Positions 43,727 through 56,173 of a DNA stretch of 64,000 nt are shown here, piece by piece. The notes under the pieces were generated by a model. It searched no databases. It was not told the origin of the DNA and was given only the letters and a program-made list of their open reading frames with translations. The position numbers and the translations under genes are program-made. The DNA comes from Hesseltinella vesiculosa (taxonomy: Eukaryota; Mucoromycota; Mucoromycetes; Mucorales; Cunninghamellaceae), in the NCBI GenBank assembly GCA_002104935.1, contig MCGT01000051.1:62001-126000 (forward strand), written 5' to 3'. How positions within the stretch are numbered: position 1 is the stretch's first letter; each line of letters begins with the position of its first letter.

Positions 43727-44792
43727 GGGTGGAAATGAATGGAAAACGAGAAAAAAAAAAAAAAGGAAAAAAGGTTTGCTGCCCCTTTTTTGAAGGTTCC
43801 CCGACTTTTTTTTTTTTTTTTTTTTTTTTTTGATGGTGCATGTGATTGTGAGTCCGATGTACTACCAACAAACATAGTTTTTATTTCTTGTTTTGAATCT
43901 GTTTTGGACGTATATTGAATGTTGAAACTACTCTACTTGTTGGGGCACAAGCCCAAGGAGCCCAAGATGTCGATTGGCGGTGTTCTCTCCAGCCTCTTTG
44001 GCTGTTACTGCTCTCCCCCAATTTGATCAGTCCAAGGCAGCCACGTCACACACAGACAACTCGGCCTCGTCCCTGCTTTGCCGTGACCGAAGAATGTTGG
44101 CAAAAGGGCGATCATTGGCACCGTCATCTACCATTGTTTCACGGCCAGCTTTTGCCCTTGCACGAGGCAAAGCCTTCTTCGCCCGACACAGGCTGCTGTT
44201 CTGGCTTTTTTCAATAAAAAAGTATGTTCGCGTTCCTGTTGGCCAGTCTCGAGGCTCTGCCGAGTCCATGGATTGGCCGTCCTTTGTGACACCTGCAACC
44301 TGTTCCCCACAAAAAAAAAAAAAAAACGTGCGTCATTGTCATGATTCATTTTCAGCTTTGCCTTGCTTCCCGCTGGCTGGCACTGATTTTCACCAACGAC
44401 CTACGATAAAGAGGGAATAAAAGGCCCACGGAAGTACCAGCCGGAACATGGCCGAGGACACAGGGTCGTTGGGTAACGCTTGACAGTGTCAATGTAACCG
44501 ATTTTGATAAGGACTGGGCGTTGAAGGGGAGAGGTCGCATGACCACGAAAAAAATGTTAGACAAGCTTGGGGCTGTCTAAACTGCATTTCATCGTCGTTG
44601 CACAATGTCAGTAAACACCTCCAAAGGCCACGATTACTTCCTTTCCCTCTGTGCCTTTGCTCCGGGGTTCAACAGCGAAAGGACACCCTCCGTGGCATTT
44701 CGCTTTGTTTCGCACCGCATCACCGGTTTAGGATGGAAAAGAGATGAATTCAAGTCCGACGAGATGCCCGTCCACAAGGTTCATTTTATTGT
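43727..44792. other. Gap of about 1 kb, no supported gene
   Basis: Contains a 26-base T run near 43806-43831. Plus ORFs at 43915-44420 and 44605-44817 have no recognisable domain and no splice context. The minus ORF 44269-44027 overlaps them. None is called. Confidence 0.45.
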
Positions 44793-45839
44793 TCACTGGA
44801 GTTTCCAAACTTCTTGAGATGATAAACCCAGCGACGCCAGCATGCCAGCTACTGGGCCTTGCGCATCGGGCCTTGGCTTTTGGCCGCACACAGCTTGCAC
44901 CATGGCATCCGGGCCACAGACAAACACCCGGCGTTGCCGTGGCTTTTCCTCAGGCGCGTCGTACGACTGGAGCATGGAAGAGATCATCGGCAGCGTCACT
45001 CGGCCTTGCTGTCCGGGCCAATCGGCAGGCGTTTGCTCAAGCACATAGACCACCTTGAATCGGCCAGCATGCTTCTCTGCTAGTTGATCAAGCTCAGTCT
45101 TTAGTAGGATGTCATGCTCTTGCTTGTTGGCGTACAGCAGCCAGATCTTGGTTGTGTCGTTGTCGTTGTCGAGGATGTGCCGGATCAGTTGGTACATGGG
45201 CGAGATCCCGGTCCCACCAGCAATCTAAAACAGCGGGTGTCAAACCTAGATGGCCCATCTCTTCATTTTTTCTTGGCTTACCATGCCTACTTCATCTAGG
45301 GTGTCGGGTTGGTATTGGTATTCTTCCACCATGGGGCCACGAATAAAAATAGGCTCCTGGAGAGGGTGGCCGGAAAGGGTGCGCGAGACCGAGCCGTTTG
45401 GGTACCGCTTGACAAGCAGGTCGATATAGCCGTCTTGATAGGGATTGGGGTTGAGTGGTGTATAGGGCCGCATGACCTGGATGGCGTCGTCCTTGATGAA
45501 CAGGCAGGACGGCACAGGGTAGCTCTGGCCGGCAATCTTCTTGGTCCGGATGCGCAGCTGCACGGTGTCAGGCGACAGCTGTTTCTTGGCCAGGAGCTCC
45601 ATGGGAATATACCAGTCGCTGTCGAGTCGTTCCTTTCGCTGTTCCGCATCCCATTGGTGCCATCCAATAAAGCCGATCGCCGTCGTAGCAAGGATCCCAG
45701 CGGGCTTTGCCCATCGCTGCGATCTTGCATGGCCATTCTGCTTTTGCTGCTGGCTTGTGTACGATCGCACCATGCTGCACCAGCGAGGCGAGCGGTGGAT
45801 CCAATACTGGCATGTGTTGTTCATCCTAGGCAACATCAT
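44793..45839 (-). CDS. Mitochondrial NADH-cytochrome b5 reductase (Mcr1-like)
   Basis: FAD enzyme that passes electrons from NADH to cytochrome b5-type acceptors. Two exons (45839-45282, 45224-44793) close in frame to 329 residues. The N-terminus is basic with a presequence look, then a membrane helix (AGILATTAIGFIGWHQW), as in Mcr1. FAD motif RPYTPLNP, GYIDLLVKRYPNGSVSRTL, and RGPMVEEY follow; the NADH part has IAGGTGISPMYQLIRHIL, WLLYANKQEHDILLKTEL and FVCGPDAMVQA. The C-terminus ends LGLSSQEVWKLQ; families usually end in F. The start chosen is the first of two adjacent ATG codons. Confidence 0.94.
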
Positions 45840-46968
45840 GGCTGCTACGAAATCCAAATGGGAGGAGGAGATCAACAAAAAAAAAAAAAAAAAAAAAATA
45901 CCAGGGCTGGAAAGCCAGCGGTTGAATTTTTTTTTTTTTTTTTTTTGGCTGGGAGATTTGAGGTTGGAACGATTGTCAAAGCTGGCTGGGAGAAATCTGT
46001 CAAACAACTTGCTTTTTTCAGCACCATCCTTCATGAGTTGGCGGAGCCATGAAAAACTTGGTTTGATCGGTTTGTTTAAAGGTGTTGGACGAGTGGCTTT
46101 CTCTTGAAAGATGACCGACTTCCCCCTCCACACGATCAGCTTAGAGTTACCTGGGTAAGACTTCCTACATTAGCTCACATCAAATTTTGCGTACGAGTAG
46201 GAGTAGGAGTAAAACCTGATGAGAATGAACCGAGGTTAAAACCACAGTCCTCCCACACGTTGTGGCCACGAATCAGCATACGAATCTTACCGCACGATTG
46301 GCACAGCAAGGGAAGCCGGCGGTAGTACTCAACCATTCTAAAGAAATGGTATGATGCTTGCAAGGTCAGCGTGATTGAGCGTGGTCGTAAAAATTTGAGG
46401 CACCCAATCATGTAGTGGCAAATTTTACCGAGGCGACAGTGTTCAAAGTGTGCCAAAATGGTCTTTTTTTCTCACGCTTTTCATTTTCACAGCAGCCTAC
46501 TGAAAGAAGGGCATACTTGATGAAAAGCGCCATCAAGGGCTTTTTTTTTTTTTAAAAAAAAAAACATCCCTCAGTGATCGACAGCCGACTATCTGTTGCA
46601 GTTCAACTTATCGTAGCCACGCTTTTAAAACGTAGCTGTCAAAACGCAAGCCCAGGCTTTCTTTCACGTGCGATTTGGCAAAGCAAAACTAGACAAGACA
46701 GGAAGAAAAATGACATAAAATAAAAATACCAGGAAAAGGAAAAACACTGCGCATCACGCTTTTGTGAGCCCACTGTTTGCTGAAGCAAATCATTGGACAT
46801 TGTTGTGACGGGCAAAAGGGCAATGAAGAATAGGCTATTGCATAATGGTTTTCTTTCACACGTGAATTTTATTGTTTGCCAATAAAACGGGCGGCCCTGG
46901 CCAACCCCGCATTTTTTTCATTTTCTTCCACTTTCTTCCAACACAACAACAAAGAACAACCGATAACC
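45840..46968. other. Gap of 1.1 kb, no supported gene
   Basis: Divergent flank of the Mcr1-like and ECI-like genes. A-run 45878-45898 and T-run 45927-45946 lie close together. A minus ORF at 46456-46175 includes LLCQSCGKIR and WEDCGF, which could be half of a zinc site, but no full domain is visible. A TAGGAG trinucleotide-like repeat is at 46196-46211. Confidence 0.45.
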
Positions 46969-47972
46969 ATGGGTCTCGACGGTATTCATGTCCAAAGCGA
47001 ATTCCCTGTGCAACTTCCTTCAAAAGAAGATCCTCAAATGACCCTCAGCCGTGAAGGCTCCTTGTTTATCTTGCACTGGCACCACAAGGACAATCGCTTC
47101 AACGTTGTGTCGTGCAAGGCGCTGCTGGAAGCTCTCCAAATCGTTGAAAACATCTACATCACTGCCGATGAGCCCGAAGAGATGGCCCTGATCACCACTG
47201 GCGATGGCAAGATCTTCAGCAATGGCTTGGAGCTGATCTACGCCGCCGCCTATCCTCCCTTTATGGACCTGTACTTCTCCGTGCTCAAGAAGATGCTTAC
47301 TTTCTGCATCCCCACCATTGCCGCCTTGAATGGGTAGGTGGCTGCCAGCCAGGGTTTGCCCTCGACTGACTTTTTTCTTTTTTTTTTTTGTTAGTCACGC
47401 CTTTGCTGGCGGTTGTTTGTTTGCCATGACCCACGGTACGTACACCCCCCAAAGCCAAACGATTTATTCTAACGCCTCTTTTTTCTCTTTTCCATTCGAT
47501 AGATTACCGTGTGATGCGCTCCGACCGTGGTTTCCTTTGCATGGTAGGGCGAAAAACGAAACGCTGGCCTATGGCTTTGGACTGACCTTTCCTTTGTAGA
47601 ACGAAGTTGAATTTGCTGCTCCTTTGAGCCCTGGCATGAGCGCGGTGCTGCAATACAAGCTGACACCTGTGGTGTACCGTGACATGGTCCTCCGCGCCCA
47701 CCGATTCCCTGCCAAGGAAGCTTTGGAAAAGGGCATTGTCGACCACATCGTGCCCGAAAACGAAGTGCTGCCTTTTGCCAAGGAATTGGGCAACAAGCTC
47801 GCTCCTCTGGCCAAGTCTGGTTCAGTGGCCTACAAGCAATTGAAGGATCAAGTAAGCCTGCATACTCTCTAAAGAGACCCAACCACTCACTTTCTTCTTT
47901 TCTTCGTAGATGTACAGCGAAATTGTCGAGCGATTGGGCCAACCTTATCACCGCTTGGCTGCCCGCATGTAA
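46969..47972 (+). CDS. Enoyl-CoA hydratase/isomerase family protein (ECI-like)
   Basis: Crotonase-fold enzyme, most like delta3,delta2-enoyl-CoA isomerases that feed unsaturated fatty acids into beta-oxidation. Five exons (46969-47333, 47395-47435, 47503-47543, 47600-47851, 47910-47972) close in frame to 253 residues. Seen: LHWHHKDNRFN, LITTGDGKIFSNGLEL (oxyanion segment 1), IAALNGHAFAGGCLFAMTHDYRVM (segment 2), then FAAPLSPGMSAVLQYKL and KEALEKGIVDHIVPE. Two exons are only 41 bases each. The C-terminus lacks a clear peroxisomal SKL; it ends LAARM. Isomerase rather than hydratase is inferred from general resemblance to plant and fungal ECI. Confidence 0.9.
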
Positions 47973-48061
47973 AAAATGACCGTCTTCTCTGCTCTCTACG
48001 TACTGCATAAAAAAAGGTGTACTTTTAGGAAATCACGGGGCTGTTTTATTTCTCTGTCAAA

Positions 48062-50896
48062 TCAATAATAAGAATTAGGAGGCACCAGCCTGATGGCTTC
48101 ATCCTGGTCATCAGCAAGTGGAGGCGGGCTGGGGGAGTCGGCAAACGGCTGGGCGGGGGACAACTTCATAAAAGAGTCCTGCTGGGAAACCGCGATGGAG
48201 GAGGAAACGGACGACGGAGTGGAGGACGACGACGTAGGCTGGATAGTCTGGGATGCGAGGGGTGAATGCGTTTGAGGAATGGCGATGGCAGGCGTGGTGG
48301 CTGGAGGCGGATGCGAGGGATGATTGGTATCGAGGAGAGAGCTATAAGGCAGGTTGTCGAACAAGGCCGTGGCTTGTTCATAGCCACTGAAGATCATTTC
48401 CGTCATGCCGTCATTCAACAGACCGTCAAGGTCCGAGGGCTGAGCGATGGTAGGCATGGACGAGGTCGGATCGGCACCGTTGGCGATGAGCGCACCCGGC
48501 GACGTGGCATGGGTGGCAGGTGGCGGTGGATGGTGGCCAGGGATATTCCAGGGCGAAATGGCTACGCTTTGCAGGAAATTGGTCGAGGAGATGACGCCCC
48601 GGGGCAACACCGACAAAAGCAAAGGCGATGGCAGATGAGGAGGCGGAAGTGGGGTGAGGCTGGCGTGCAAGGGAGATGTGGTGGTGGCTGGCATGGACGT
48701 GGGCAGCATGTGCGGGACAGTCGATGTTGGCGGCGGGCTGTGGGAAGCCACCGAGGACCGGTCGTGCTGATGCGGATGCGCTGATGGAGGAGGAGGAAGA
48801 AAGGGCGAAGCTGGGATGCGTGGTGTGCTGGCTGTGGCTGGCAAAGGCTCGGTGGGCTGGCGCGCACGTTCCAGAATCAGCTGCGTCATGCCCAGCTGGT
48901 TTTTGGAGCGGAACGCATCGGTGAGGACCAGTTTACAGCGGTTGGTCAGGTAGCGGTCCAGCAGGCGGTCAAAGTCCATCTTGGACATATACGAGCAGTT
49001 GGCTTCCTTGAGCACACGCATGGAGCGACCCAGGCGGTCTTTGAGGTGGGCCGAGAGCGGACGCAGTGCCATGGTCAGATCAAGGTGAATCGAGGCGGCC
49101 AAGGTCACCGACATGGTGAAGATGTTGTACACATTCAGCTCTTCGTGTGACTGGAGCATCTGGTCGGCAATGTGGATGATGCCGTCGGCGGCTCGGCGGC
49201 ACACAGCCAGGCTGCTCTGCTGGTCAAGACCCGCCAGCCCCGATTGGTGCAAAATGATTTGAGCAGTATGGTACAAGATGCGGATGGTTTTGGCGATCGG
49301 GGCAGGCGGCTCGTCCTGAGCGGTGTGCTGTTGCTCGTTGTCGACCTCCATCAAATCACTCGGTGGCTGGGCCGGGTCCTCGGGTCGGTTGGGCTTGTCC
49401 GAGGACGTGGGCGTGTCGCGTCGATCCACCGGTAGCTGCTGGGGTGTGGCAGGCAGGGCTGGGTTATATTCGAGGTACGAGGGTAAATGCAAAAACCAGT
49501 CGTTCAGGCGGGGTTCCAGGTGACTAGCGTCCTTTGTCATGGCTGAGGCGTGGCGGCCATAGCGGTGGCATTCGTACATGTCGCCCATGATGCCGGCCAG
49601 CTCGATCAATTCAGTGAACGAGGCCATCTGCAGAGAGGCTTCCGTGGTTTCTTCACGCAACGCTGCAGGCTGCGGCATTGTCCATTTCAGTTCGCGGTGG
49701 TCCACCTTTTTCAGCTGGTCGTCTTCCAAGATTGGCTTCTTAATGTCCCAACCTTCCTTTTCCATGTTGATCAGGCGCATGTCGGTATAAAACGAGAGAA
49801 GGCCATCGGTGACATAGATCGACCAAAACGTACGGCGGCGAAGTTCTTGCTGGGCCATTGTCAACGTCGGCTCGGCATTCTTTCCTAGGCGGAGCAGTCG
49901 CACCAGCCGTACCAAGTGACTTTGCAGCTCGGCGCTTTTTTTAAAATCACCCATTAAAAACGTGTACCAGCACATGATCACCACGGCCTGGAAAAAGTTG
50001 GGTCGTCAGCTCATGACCAATTTTTTTTTTTTTTTTTTTGGTTACCTGAAGACTTGACAAGGTCACTTGATCATCTTTCAAGTTGTCAAAGTGGGCCATG
50101 CACTGTTCAAAATAGAGCCGCTCCAGGTCATCACGGTATTGGAAATATCGGGTTCCCATGGCACACACCGCGTAACAGAGCATTGGGTCCATATGGTCAG
50201 GGTGGTGCATCAACCGATAAAAGAAATGATGTTTGGACAGCAAGGGCAAAAACAAGTTGAAATTGTTGAAATATTTTTCAGCCAGCTGGATCTGAACGCT
50301 ATGAGGGACAACGGTATTGTTGGACGTGGGCTGAAAAAAAAAAAGTGAGTGATCTTGTGGAATCTGGGCGTTCCCAACGTTACCAGAGGACCACCTGTCA
50401 GCAAATAATCAGCCTCCCATTTGTCCTTGATGGCCTTGACTGCCCCCATGACAAGCTGGAGCATCGCATTGTCTTTGGTTAAATGATAAAGCGTCAAGGA
50501 AGGCGGCGAGCGAGGTTCGACTGGCGAGTGCGTTGCCACAGCGTCCTCTTGATCCAAAGGTTCGGCATAATGGCTGCTTTTGTTGCTGTAGCTAGGCGGC
50601 GGGGTAGGCGAGGCGGCAATCGTCAAAGGAGAGTGGCTGTCGAGAACAGATCGATTGTGGGAATGCAGCTTGGCGACTCGTTTGGCTCGGTTTTCAATGA
50701 TGTCGCCATGGCGTTTCAGAGGTCCGCGCCGTTGGTTGCGTTCAATGTATTCGCAATCAAGGCCTTTGGCTTCACAGCGAGAACAGTTTGGCTGTGCACC
50801 GTTACATTTGACCTTTTTCTTGCGACACATCAAACACGCCAGCGTCACCTTGATTCTCTTCTTCTTGATGCGAGGGTCAGGACAAGGCTCAGACAT
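48062..50896 (-). CDS. Zn(II)2Cys6 transcription factor
   Basis: Fungal binuclear cluster regulator of about 900 residues in three exons (start 50896; introns near 50390-50330 and 50045-49990). The cluster is CLMCRKKKVKCNGAQPNCSRCEAKGLDC in spacing (C-x2-C-x6-C-x6-C-x2-C-x6-C) at about residues 21-48, followed by a basic RNQRRGPLKRHG linker. The middle homology region (Fungal_trans) includes YYTFLMGD-like WYTFLMGDFKKSAELQ, RRRTFWSIYVTDGLLSFYTD and LPSYLEYNP. The C-terminal 300 residues are Pro/Ser/His rich and probably an activation region. Target genes cannot be read from the sequence; it converges on the ECI-like gene, but that is weak evidence of a link. Confidence 0.9.
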
Positions 50897-53228
50897 GAGA
50901 TTTGTGTTTTTATAAATATAGTTTGATCAATGAAAGAACAAGACAAATTAATTAAAAAACAAGAACAGGAAAGGCGATGGATAAAGAAGCAAAGGAAAAC
51001 TGAAAAAAAAAAATTTGGGAGACCAAAAAAAGAAAAAAGCAAGCCGCGGTTTTGGATTTTCATTGGTCGAATATGTCGATAGGTTCCCACCACCACGCAA
51101 GAGCCAAGTTTTTTTTTTTTAGCACTATCTCAAATTTAGACGCATTTAATCAAGACGTAATAGATGTGGTATGAAGAGACAACGCCTTGTAAAGGCATCA
51201 TTTGAAAATATTAAGGAGGTAGGCATGATGACGAAAAATCAAAAAAAAACAAAAAAATATTCGATGGAGAACCAAACGTTGGAAGCTGCATTGAAACTGC
51301 CTGATGCCAAAATCAGCTTATTTGCATCTTCCATCTGGTGACCCCAAACAAACATGGTCGTGCAAAATCATTTATCCGTTTCTTACTCTTCTTCCGTGAA
51401 TCGGCGGAGAGTGAATCGCCCACCCCACAAAAAGTCAAGATTTGAGTTCTTGCTGCTTCCGGCCTCGCAACCTGATGTTCCTACGGGACTGCTCAACCTT
51501 GTTTGTTTCTACCTGTGCATGGCCAAACTGCCTGGAAAGGATACAAAGGCAACAGAAGGACTCCGCTTGATCGGACCACATGCTTTTTATTGTTGACCAT
51601 TCTGCAGACCCCACTAATTATTAGGTTTACGGAGGTGGCGGACACCCATTCCATTAGCATAAATCCCATGGACCCTTTTTTTTTATTATTTATTTTTGCC
51701 AATTATATGAAAAAGCGGGAGAGATCGTGTCATGGAGCGTCATTTGAGTCGCAGGTGATTTCCGTGATCTGGTTGCCACGGAAGAAAAACCGACTGCCCT
51801 CGGCCCCTTTGCGATTGCCGCCTCTGTGCCTTGATGCCATAGCAAATTCGGTTACCGCTGCTTTTTATAACATTTAGGCAACGGATGGAACTGGATTCAT
51901 CTTACCTACGAGGAAGCTTTTCCTCTAACCTGCGACTTTTTTTTTTTTTTTTTTTTAATGCATTGAGAGTTGGAGCCGAGATGAGATCGCGTTGTGTCGT
52001 GAAATTCTGGCAAAGCCCGACGCCCAGCACCGCCACCATTCGTCTGTCAGAGTTCACCATATAATTATATTTCCATTGTCTTATCCGTCTTACCAAGACA
52101 GAGGTGTCTGTGATGTTAACCATGCCACTTCCCACCCTACACGAAAGATCGGTCAAGTAAGGGGCCCAGCCGGTGAAGGTCGGCTGTTTTTATGATTTTT
52201 GGCCCGACCGACTAGGCCTGGAGCTGCTGTAAATAATAGAAGCGGACCAATCCCTGTGAAGAAAGTCGAAGCTGAGAGAAGGTACGACTGGAAGCCTGTA
52301 CTTCTTCTATTTTAAAACTACGCTCTGGGCCACGAGACTGTCAATTTTTTTTTCTCCTTTTCCGCTACGCCACCACCACCACTGTCCATTGGATACATGG
52401 AAGAAAACAAAGTAAAAAATACTGGAAACTCTTTCATGTTTGAAAACTTGTCCGATTTTCAAACCTGCCGGGTGGGTAGTGCGCCAAACCATAAGAAATG
52501 AGCAAAACCCGCAGGCCCAAGGCATACTCGCACCCTGAAAGTTTCTGGAGCAAAAAAAAAATAACGCCAGCTCGTGAAGAGAAAGGCAAAAAGTGAAGTG
52601 GACTGAGCCGATTGTGAACCGGCAAACAAGACTTTGAATTTCCATGATTCATAATTGATGAGCTAAGCTACCAGTCCGTCTGCCTTGTTGGCGCAGTTGC
52701 CTTGTACTAAATAAAATTTCCTTTTATGGAATTATTTTTTCCTGAATTGGCTACTCGCGCTGCGGCAATCGTCATGGTGGCCCATCAGTGTTTGACGCAA
52801 TCACGCTCCCATGAGTCACTCCCCCCCCCCACCTTAGAAAGCGATGGCGCTGCAGTCATCGTTGTGGTGTTGGTGGTATGTCTTTGGCGTATCCCTGTTA
52901 TTGTGCCTGTTACTCTCGTCTTGGTTGTCCAAGGTCGTATACCTGTAAAATAGGAGGTCAAGCACTCAAGCCTGCAGGCTGGGAGTCTGGCAGTCCATAT
53001 TATGCATGTCTCTCGCCTCTGACCACAAAGGTTGGGATATCGGTGGCTTTAATCACAGCCAGATTGGGTATAGATCATACGATAAAAACTGACAACTTTT
53101 TTTTTTCCTGATTGACAAAATTGGTTTGCTTATATCAATAAGCTGCCCAGCGTTTTTGAGCAAGTTCTTAGTAGGATAGGTGGATGAGTAATTGTAATCC
53201 AGCCTCTCTTTCCGTTTGGCCGCCCTGC

Positions 53229-53261
<33 letters not shown>

Positions 53262-54349
53262 GAGGAAAAGAGGTTTAACCAAGAAGCATTGCTTTTTCTT
53301 GACCACAACCCAGGAAGCCCCCTTGGAGAATAAACTCCATTCAGTAATAAATAAATAAAATAAAAAAAACAGTTTAATAATGACAACGATATTGAAATAA
53401 GCAAAGTCTTCCAGCCAACTTTTTTTTTGGCCCGAATAGGCGCGCTTTTGTGCGGTGAATCCATTGGCCGATATTTTTTTTCAAGGTATGAGTCAACCCA
53501 TGTTGTATGTAGCCCTTTCTGCTGTCTGAAAAAGCTATCGTTTTAATCATAGCCATTCTTCATCGTATTGAATCAGTATACAAAATTTGGTGTGAAGTGA
53601 CCCGACCAATTCTGCGCTGCAGTTTTTGATCAGATTGTCTGGGGGTCCTCTGAGGAAAAGGACGGATTTTTTCATTTTTTAAGCTGGGGAATCGGAGGTG
53701 CCAAAACGAAACAGATGAAAAGTTGGCTGGGCAACCTTTACCAACCGACCTGATATTTTCAGCACTCTCATCATTCACGTATATGGGCATTTACACAGAA
53801 TTTCACCTTGATCCAGTCACGCAGAAGTGTTGTGCAGTGTTTCATTTTTTTTTCAAAATGGAGAAGAGTGAGCTGAAGTGAGTTGGGTGGCCATATTCCA
53901 TCTCCGAACAGTGCCTTCAATGCCTGGCTGGAGCATGCACGGCCATGGTCAATCCTCACCTCTAAAAAAATAATCCAAACAGACAGTCAATCCAGACGCC
54001 CGAAATCTCCCATCTCCCTTTAACTTAATCATCAAAAGACCCGGGCTCCATCTTTTCCAAGGCAGCCCAAGCATACGGACTCTCAATTTAAAGTGCCATT
54101 CACATGGCCTTGATCAATGCTGCACTTTCAGTCCGATCCACGTCGGTCAAGATAGCACCTACCATGCTTTCAACAATAATCTATGACATTGCCCTAAATG
54201 GTTTCTCGTGCGCTTGCCTAACTCACCAAAAAGACTTTTTTACGGCTCAAAAAAAAAAAAAAAAAAAGGAGCATCGTCTTATCGGCTCTGCTCAGGAAAC
54301 GCCTCAGCGCAAACGAAGAGTAAAAAAAAAGAGGGTTGTATGTTTATTT
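50897..54349. other. Gene-poor stretch of 3.4 kb
   Basis: No ORF with a known domain or spliced model. Notable items are a 31-base A run (53230-53260), poly(C) near 52821-52830, T runs at 51110-51120 and 51938-51956, and the dispersed repeat copy 2 (about 53370-53960). Short ORFs at 51354-51596, 52726-52953 and 54104-54367 have no coding support. Confidence 0.5.
53370..53960 (-). repeat. Dispersed decayed repeat, copy 2
   Basis: On the minus strand this copy has the longest open pieces: KKMKHCTTLLRDWIKVKFC, then PANFSSVSFWHLRFPSLKN, then KTIAFSDSRKGYIQHGL. These line up with KKSNHCTALLGSQINLQLC, SANF-SVSFRLLRFPS and DSIEALSDTAGKGTKG of copy 1. Pieces are in different frames and separated by stops. 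This looks like a relic of a coding element rather than a simple repeat. Confidence 0.6.
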
Positions 54350-55342
54350 CTATTGTTCAAAGGTTAACACCAAACGGCCATCGGTGCGCTCGTTCCAGAC
54401 TTGCTCGACTTGGCTGACATCTTTTTCAACAATGGGGAAATCCAGTGTGCCGACACCCAGGTGTTGGACAAGCTCGGCAAGCTGCTGTTTCATTTCGGTA
54501 GGCGTGATGGAACCAAGGCCACTACCGGAGACATAGAAGTTGGCAGAACGCAAGGCAGAGGCTGGTACTGTCACGTCGGGACCGGCCATGCTGCCGATCT
54601 GGACAAAGTCCAAGCGCTGCTGTTTGTCTTGACGGAGAGGCACCATGGAACGGAGGCAGAGCTCGGCGGGGTGGCCGCCCAAGTAGTCCAAGACCACGTC
54701 AACCTTTGTGGTTTCCTGGCCAATGCGTTCCTGGAAAGCAGCCTCGTCGTCGTCAGTGGCGGGCAAAGGGATGGCAACGTCGAGACCGTTGGAAGTGTTT
54801 GCAAGCTCGTTCAATAAAGTTGCATTGCGAGCTGTGCCGATGACGCGTGAAGCTCCGAGCTGGCGAGCGATTTGGATGGCCAGTTGGCCAGAAGCACCGG
54901 TGGCGCCGATGATCAAGACTTGGAAATCGCGCGGTAAAGGTTGAGCTGCACGACAGCGGAGCGCCAGCCACGACGACATGGCAGGGTTGGCCAAGGCAGC
55001 CACTTTCTTCAGATCGGCGTTGGGTGGCACGGGCAAGCAGCAGGATTGATCGATGTTGATCAGCGATGCCATAGCTCCAGTCGATTGTCTGTCCATGAAG
55101 GAGATGAAATAAACAGGGTCGCCATTGGGCAAGTAACCACTACCATCAACGCCGGGAACCATTGGCAGCTGGCCACCTGCAGCGTAGTGCTGGCCAGAGG
55201 CGAGGGCTTTGACAAGCTGGTGCACACCTGAGGCTACCACCTTGACTTGGACTTGGTTTGGTAGGCGTTCTTTCAAGGTTGTGGTCTCGCAAACAGGAAG
55301 GCGACCTACTTCCTTGACAAGAGCAGCACGGATAGTTGTCAT
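54350..55342 (-). CDS. MDR-family NADP-dependent oxidoreductase (quinone reductase-like)
   Basis: Single exon, 330 residues. N-terminal GroES-like part with VQVKVVASGVHQLVKALASGQHY and GVDGSGYLPNGDPVYF; Rossmann part with VLIIGATGASGQLAIQIARQLGASRVIGTARN and VDVVLDYLGGHPAELCLRS. No zinc-binding cysteines, so it belongs to the zinc-free quinone oxidoreductase/enoyl reductase branch. Ends GRLVLTFEQ. The substrate is unknown; an alkenal or quinone is likely by family. Confidence 0.9.
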   Translation of the reverse strand: MTTIRAALVKEVGRLPVCETTTLKERLPNQVQVKVVASGVHQLVKALASGQHYAAGGQLPMVPGVDGSGYLPNGDPVYFISFMDRQSTGAMASLINIDQSCCLPVPPNADLKKVAALANPAMSSWLALRCRAAQPLPRDFQVLIIGATGASGQLAIQIARQLGASRVIGTARNATLLNELANTSNGLDVAIPLPATDDDEAAFQERIGQETTKVDVVLDYLGGHPAELCLRSMVPLRQDKQQRLDFVQIGSMAGPDVTVPASALRSANFYVSGSGLGSITPTEMKQQLAELVQHLGVGTLDFPIVEKDVSQVEQVWNERTDGRLVLTFEQ

Positions 55343-56173
55343 ATTTTTTTAAAAAAAAAATGATCAGAGGAGAGGGAGAAAAAAACTTGAAAAGTAAAGA
55401 AAAAAAAAAAAAAAGGGAAAATTGTCAATTTATAGGTTTTTCCGTCGACGCGGCAGTAAAAGCTCAGCCTGAAATGGCCCAATGACACGTGTTGGACCAA
55501 GTTGATTCCTTGAGCCTCATCCAAGGCAGTTTATGTGGCAAATTTCATTGTGTTTTGTTGATGGCCCATGGTGGACGGTGCCTAACAACCTCGACCTACT
55601 TTACAATGAAGCAGACTTTTTGTCTGAAACCCCTTGCTTATTTTTTTTCTTGGTTTTGCATCTCACGCTCGTTAGTTGTGGCGTTGAGCAGTATCATACA
55701 AAAAAGGATCAACGGATTGATAATCCATTGTCAGCATTAGCAATCGAGCAGGTTGTGCCATTGTAGCACAAAGAAGGCGATCCTTGGAGGGTTCACCCAA
55801 CTTTTTGTCAAGAACAAATCAAGTAAAAAAAAGAACTGCGCACCGCCACCCTTGGAGAAACGAATAAAATGAGAGACCGGTCGAACCGGCCAATCAGAGA
55901 GCCAACCAAGAAGGAAGAGCAAAACTGGCCCTGAGGGCAGCATTCTCAACAATGAGTCAGTACAACAAAAAACGTCATTTGTGATTTAGTTTGGTTCTCT
56001 TCAAACTTGACAACTGAAGATCAGGATGCTGAACAGATAGGAAGGGCATGTGACGTAAAAGGAGTAGAATGAAAAAAAAACCCCGAAGCAAAAAAAAAAA
56101 AAAAAAAAAAAAAAGGGCGCGAGGGCGAGTTGTTTTTTTTTCCCTCCTTTCCTTGGCTAGTTTTAAACAACAC
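55343..56173. other. Divergent intergenic region, no gene seen
   Basis: 5' flanks of the MDR oxidoreductase and the TPX2-like gene. A 27-base A run is at about 56089-56114. A palindrome-like ACCGGTCGAACCGG lies at 55874-55889. Confidence 0.55.

Noticed and set aside
46175..46456. Minus ORF with a CQSC pair
   Set aside because: Only half of a possible zinc site, no second Cys pair in the right spacing, and no splice partner.
53230..53260. 31-base A run next to repeat copy 2 as a retrotransposition tail
   Set aside because: The repeat reads on the minus strand, so the run is poly(T) relative to it; similar runs occur across the whole window.
55874..55900. tRNA-like B box (GGTTCGACC on the minus strand)
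   Set aside because: No A box, acceptor stem or anticodon arm could be placed around it; the motif is part of a short palindrome.
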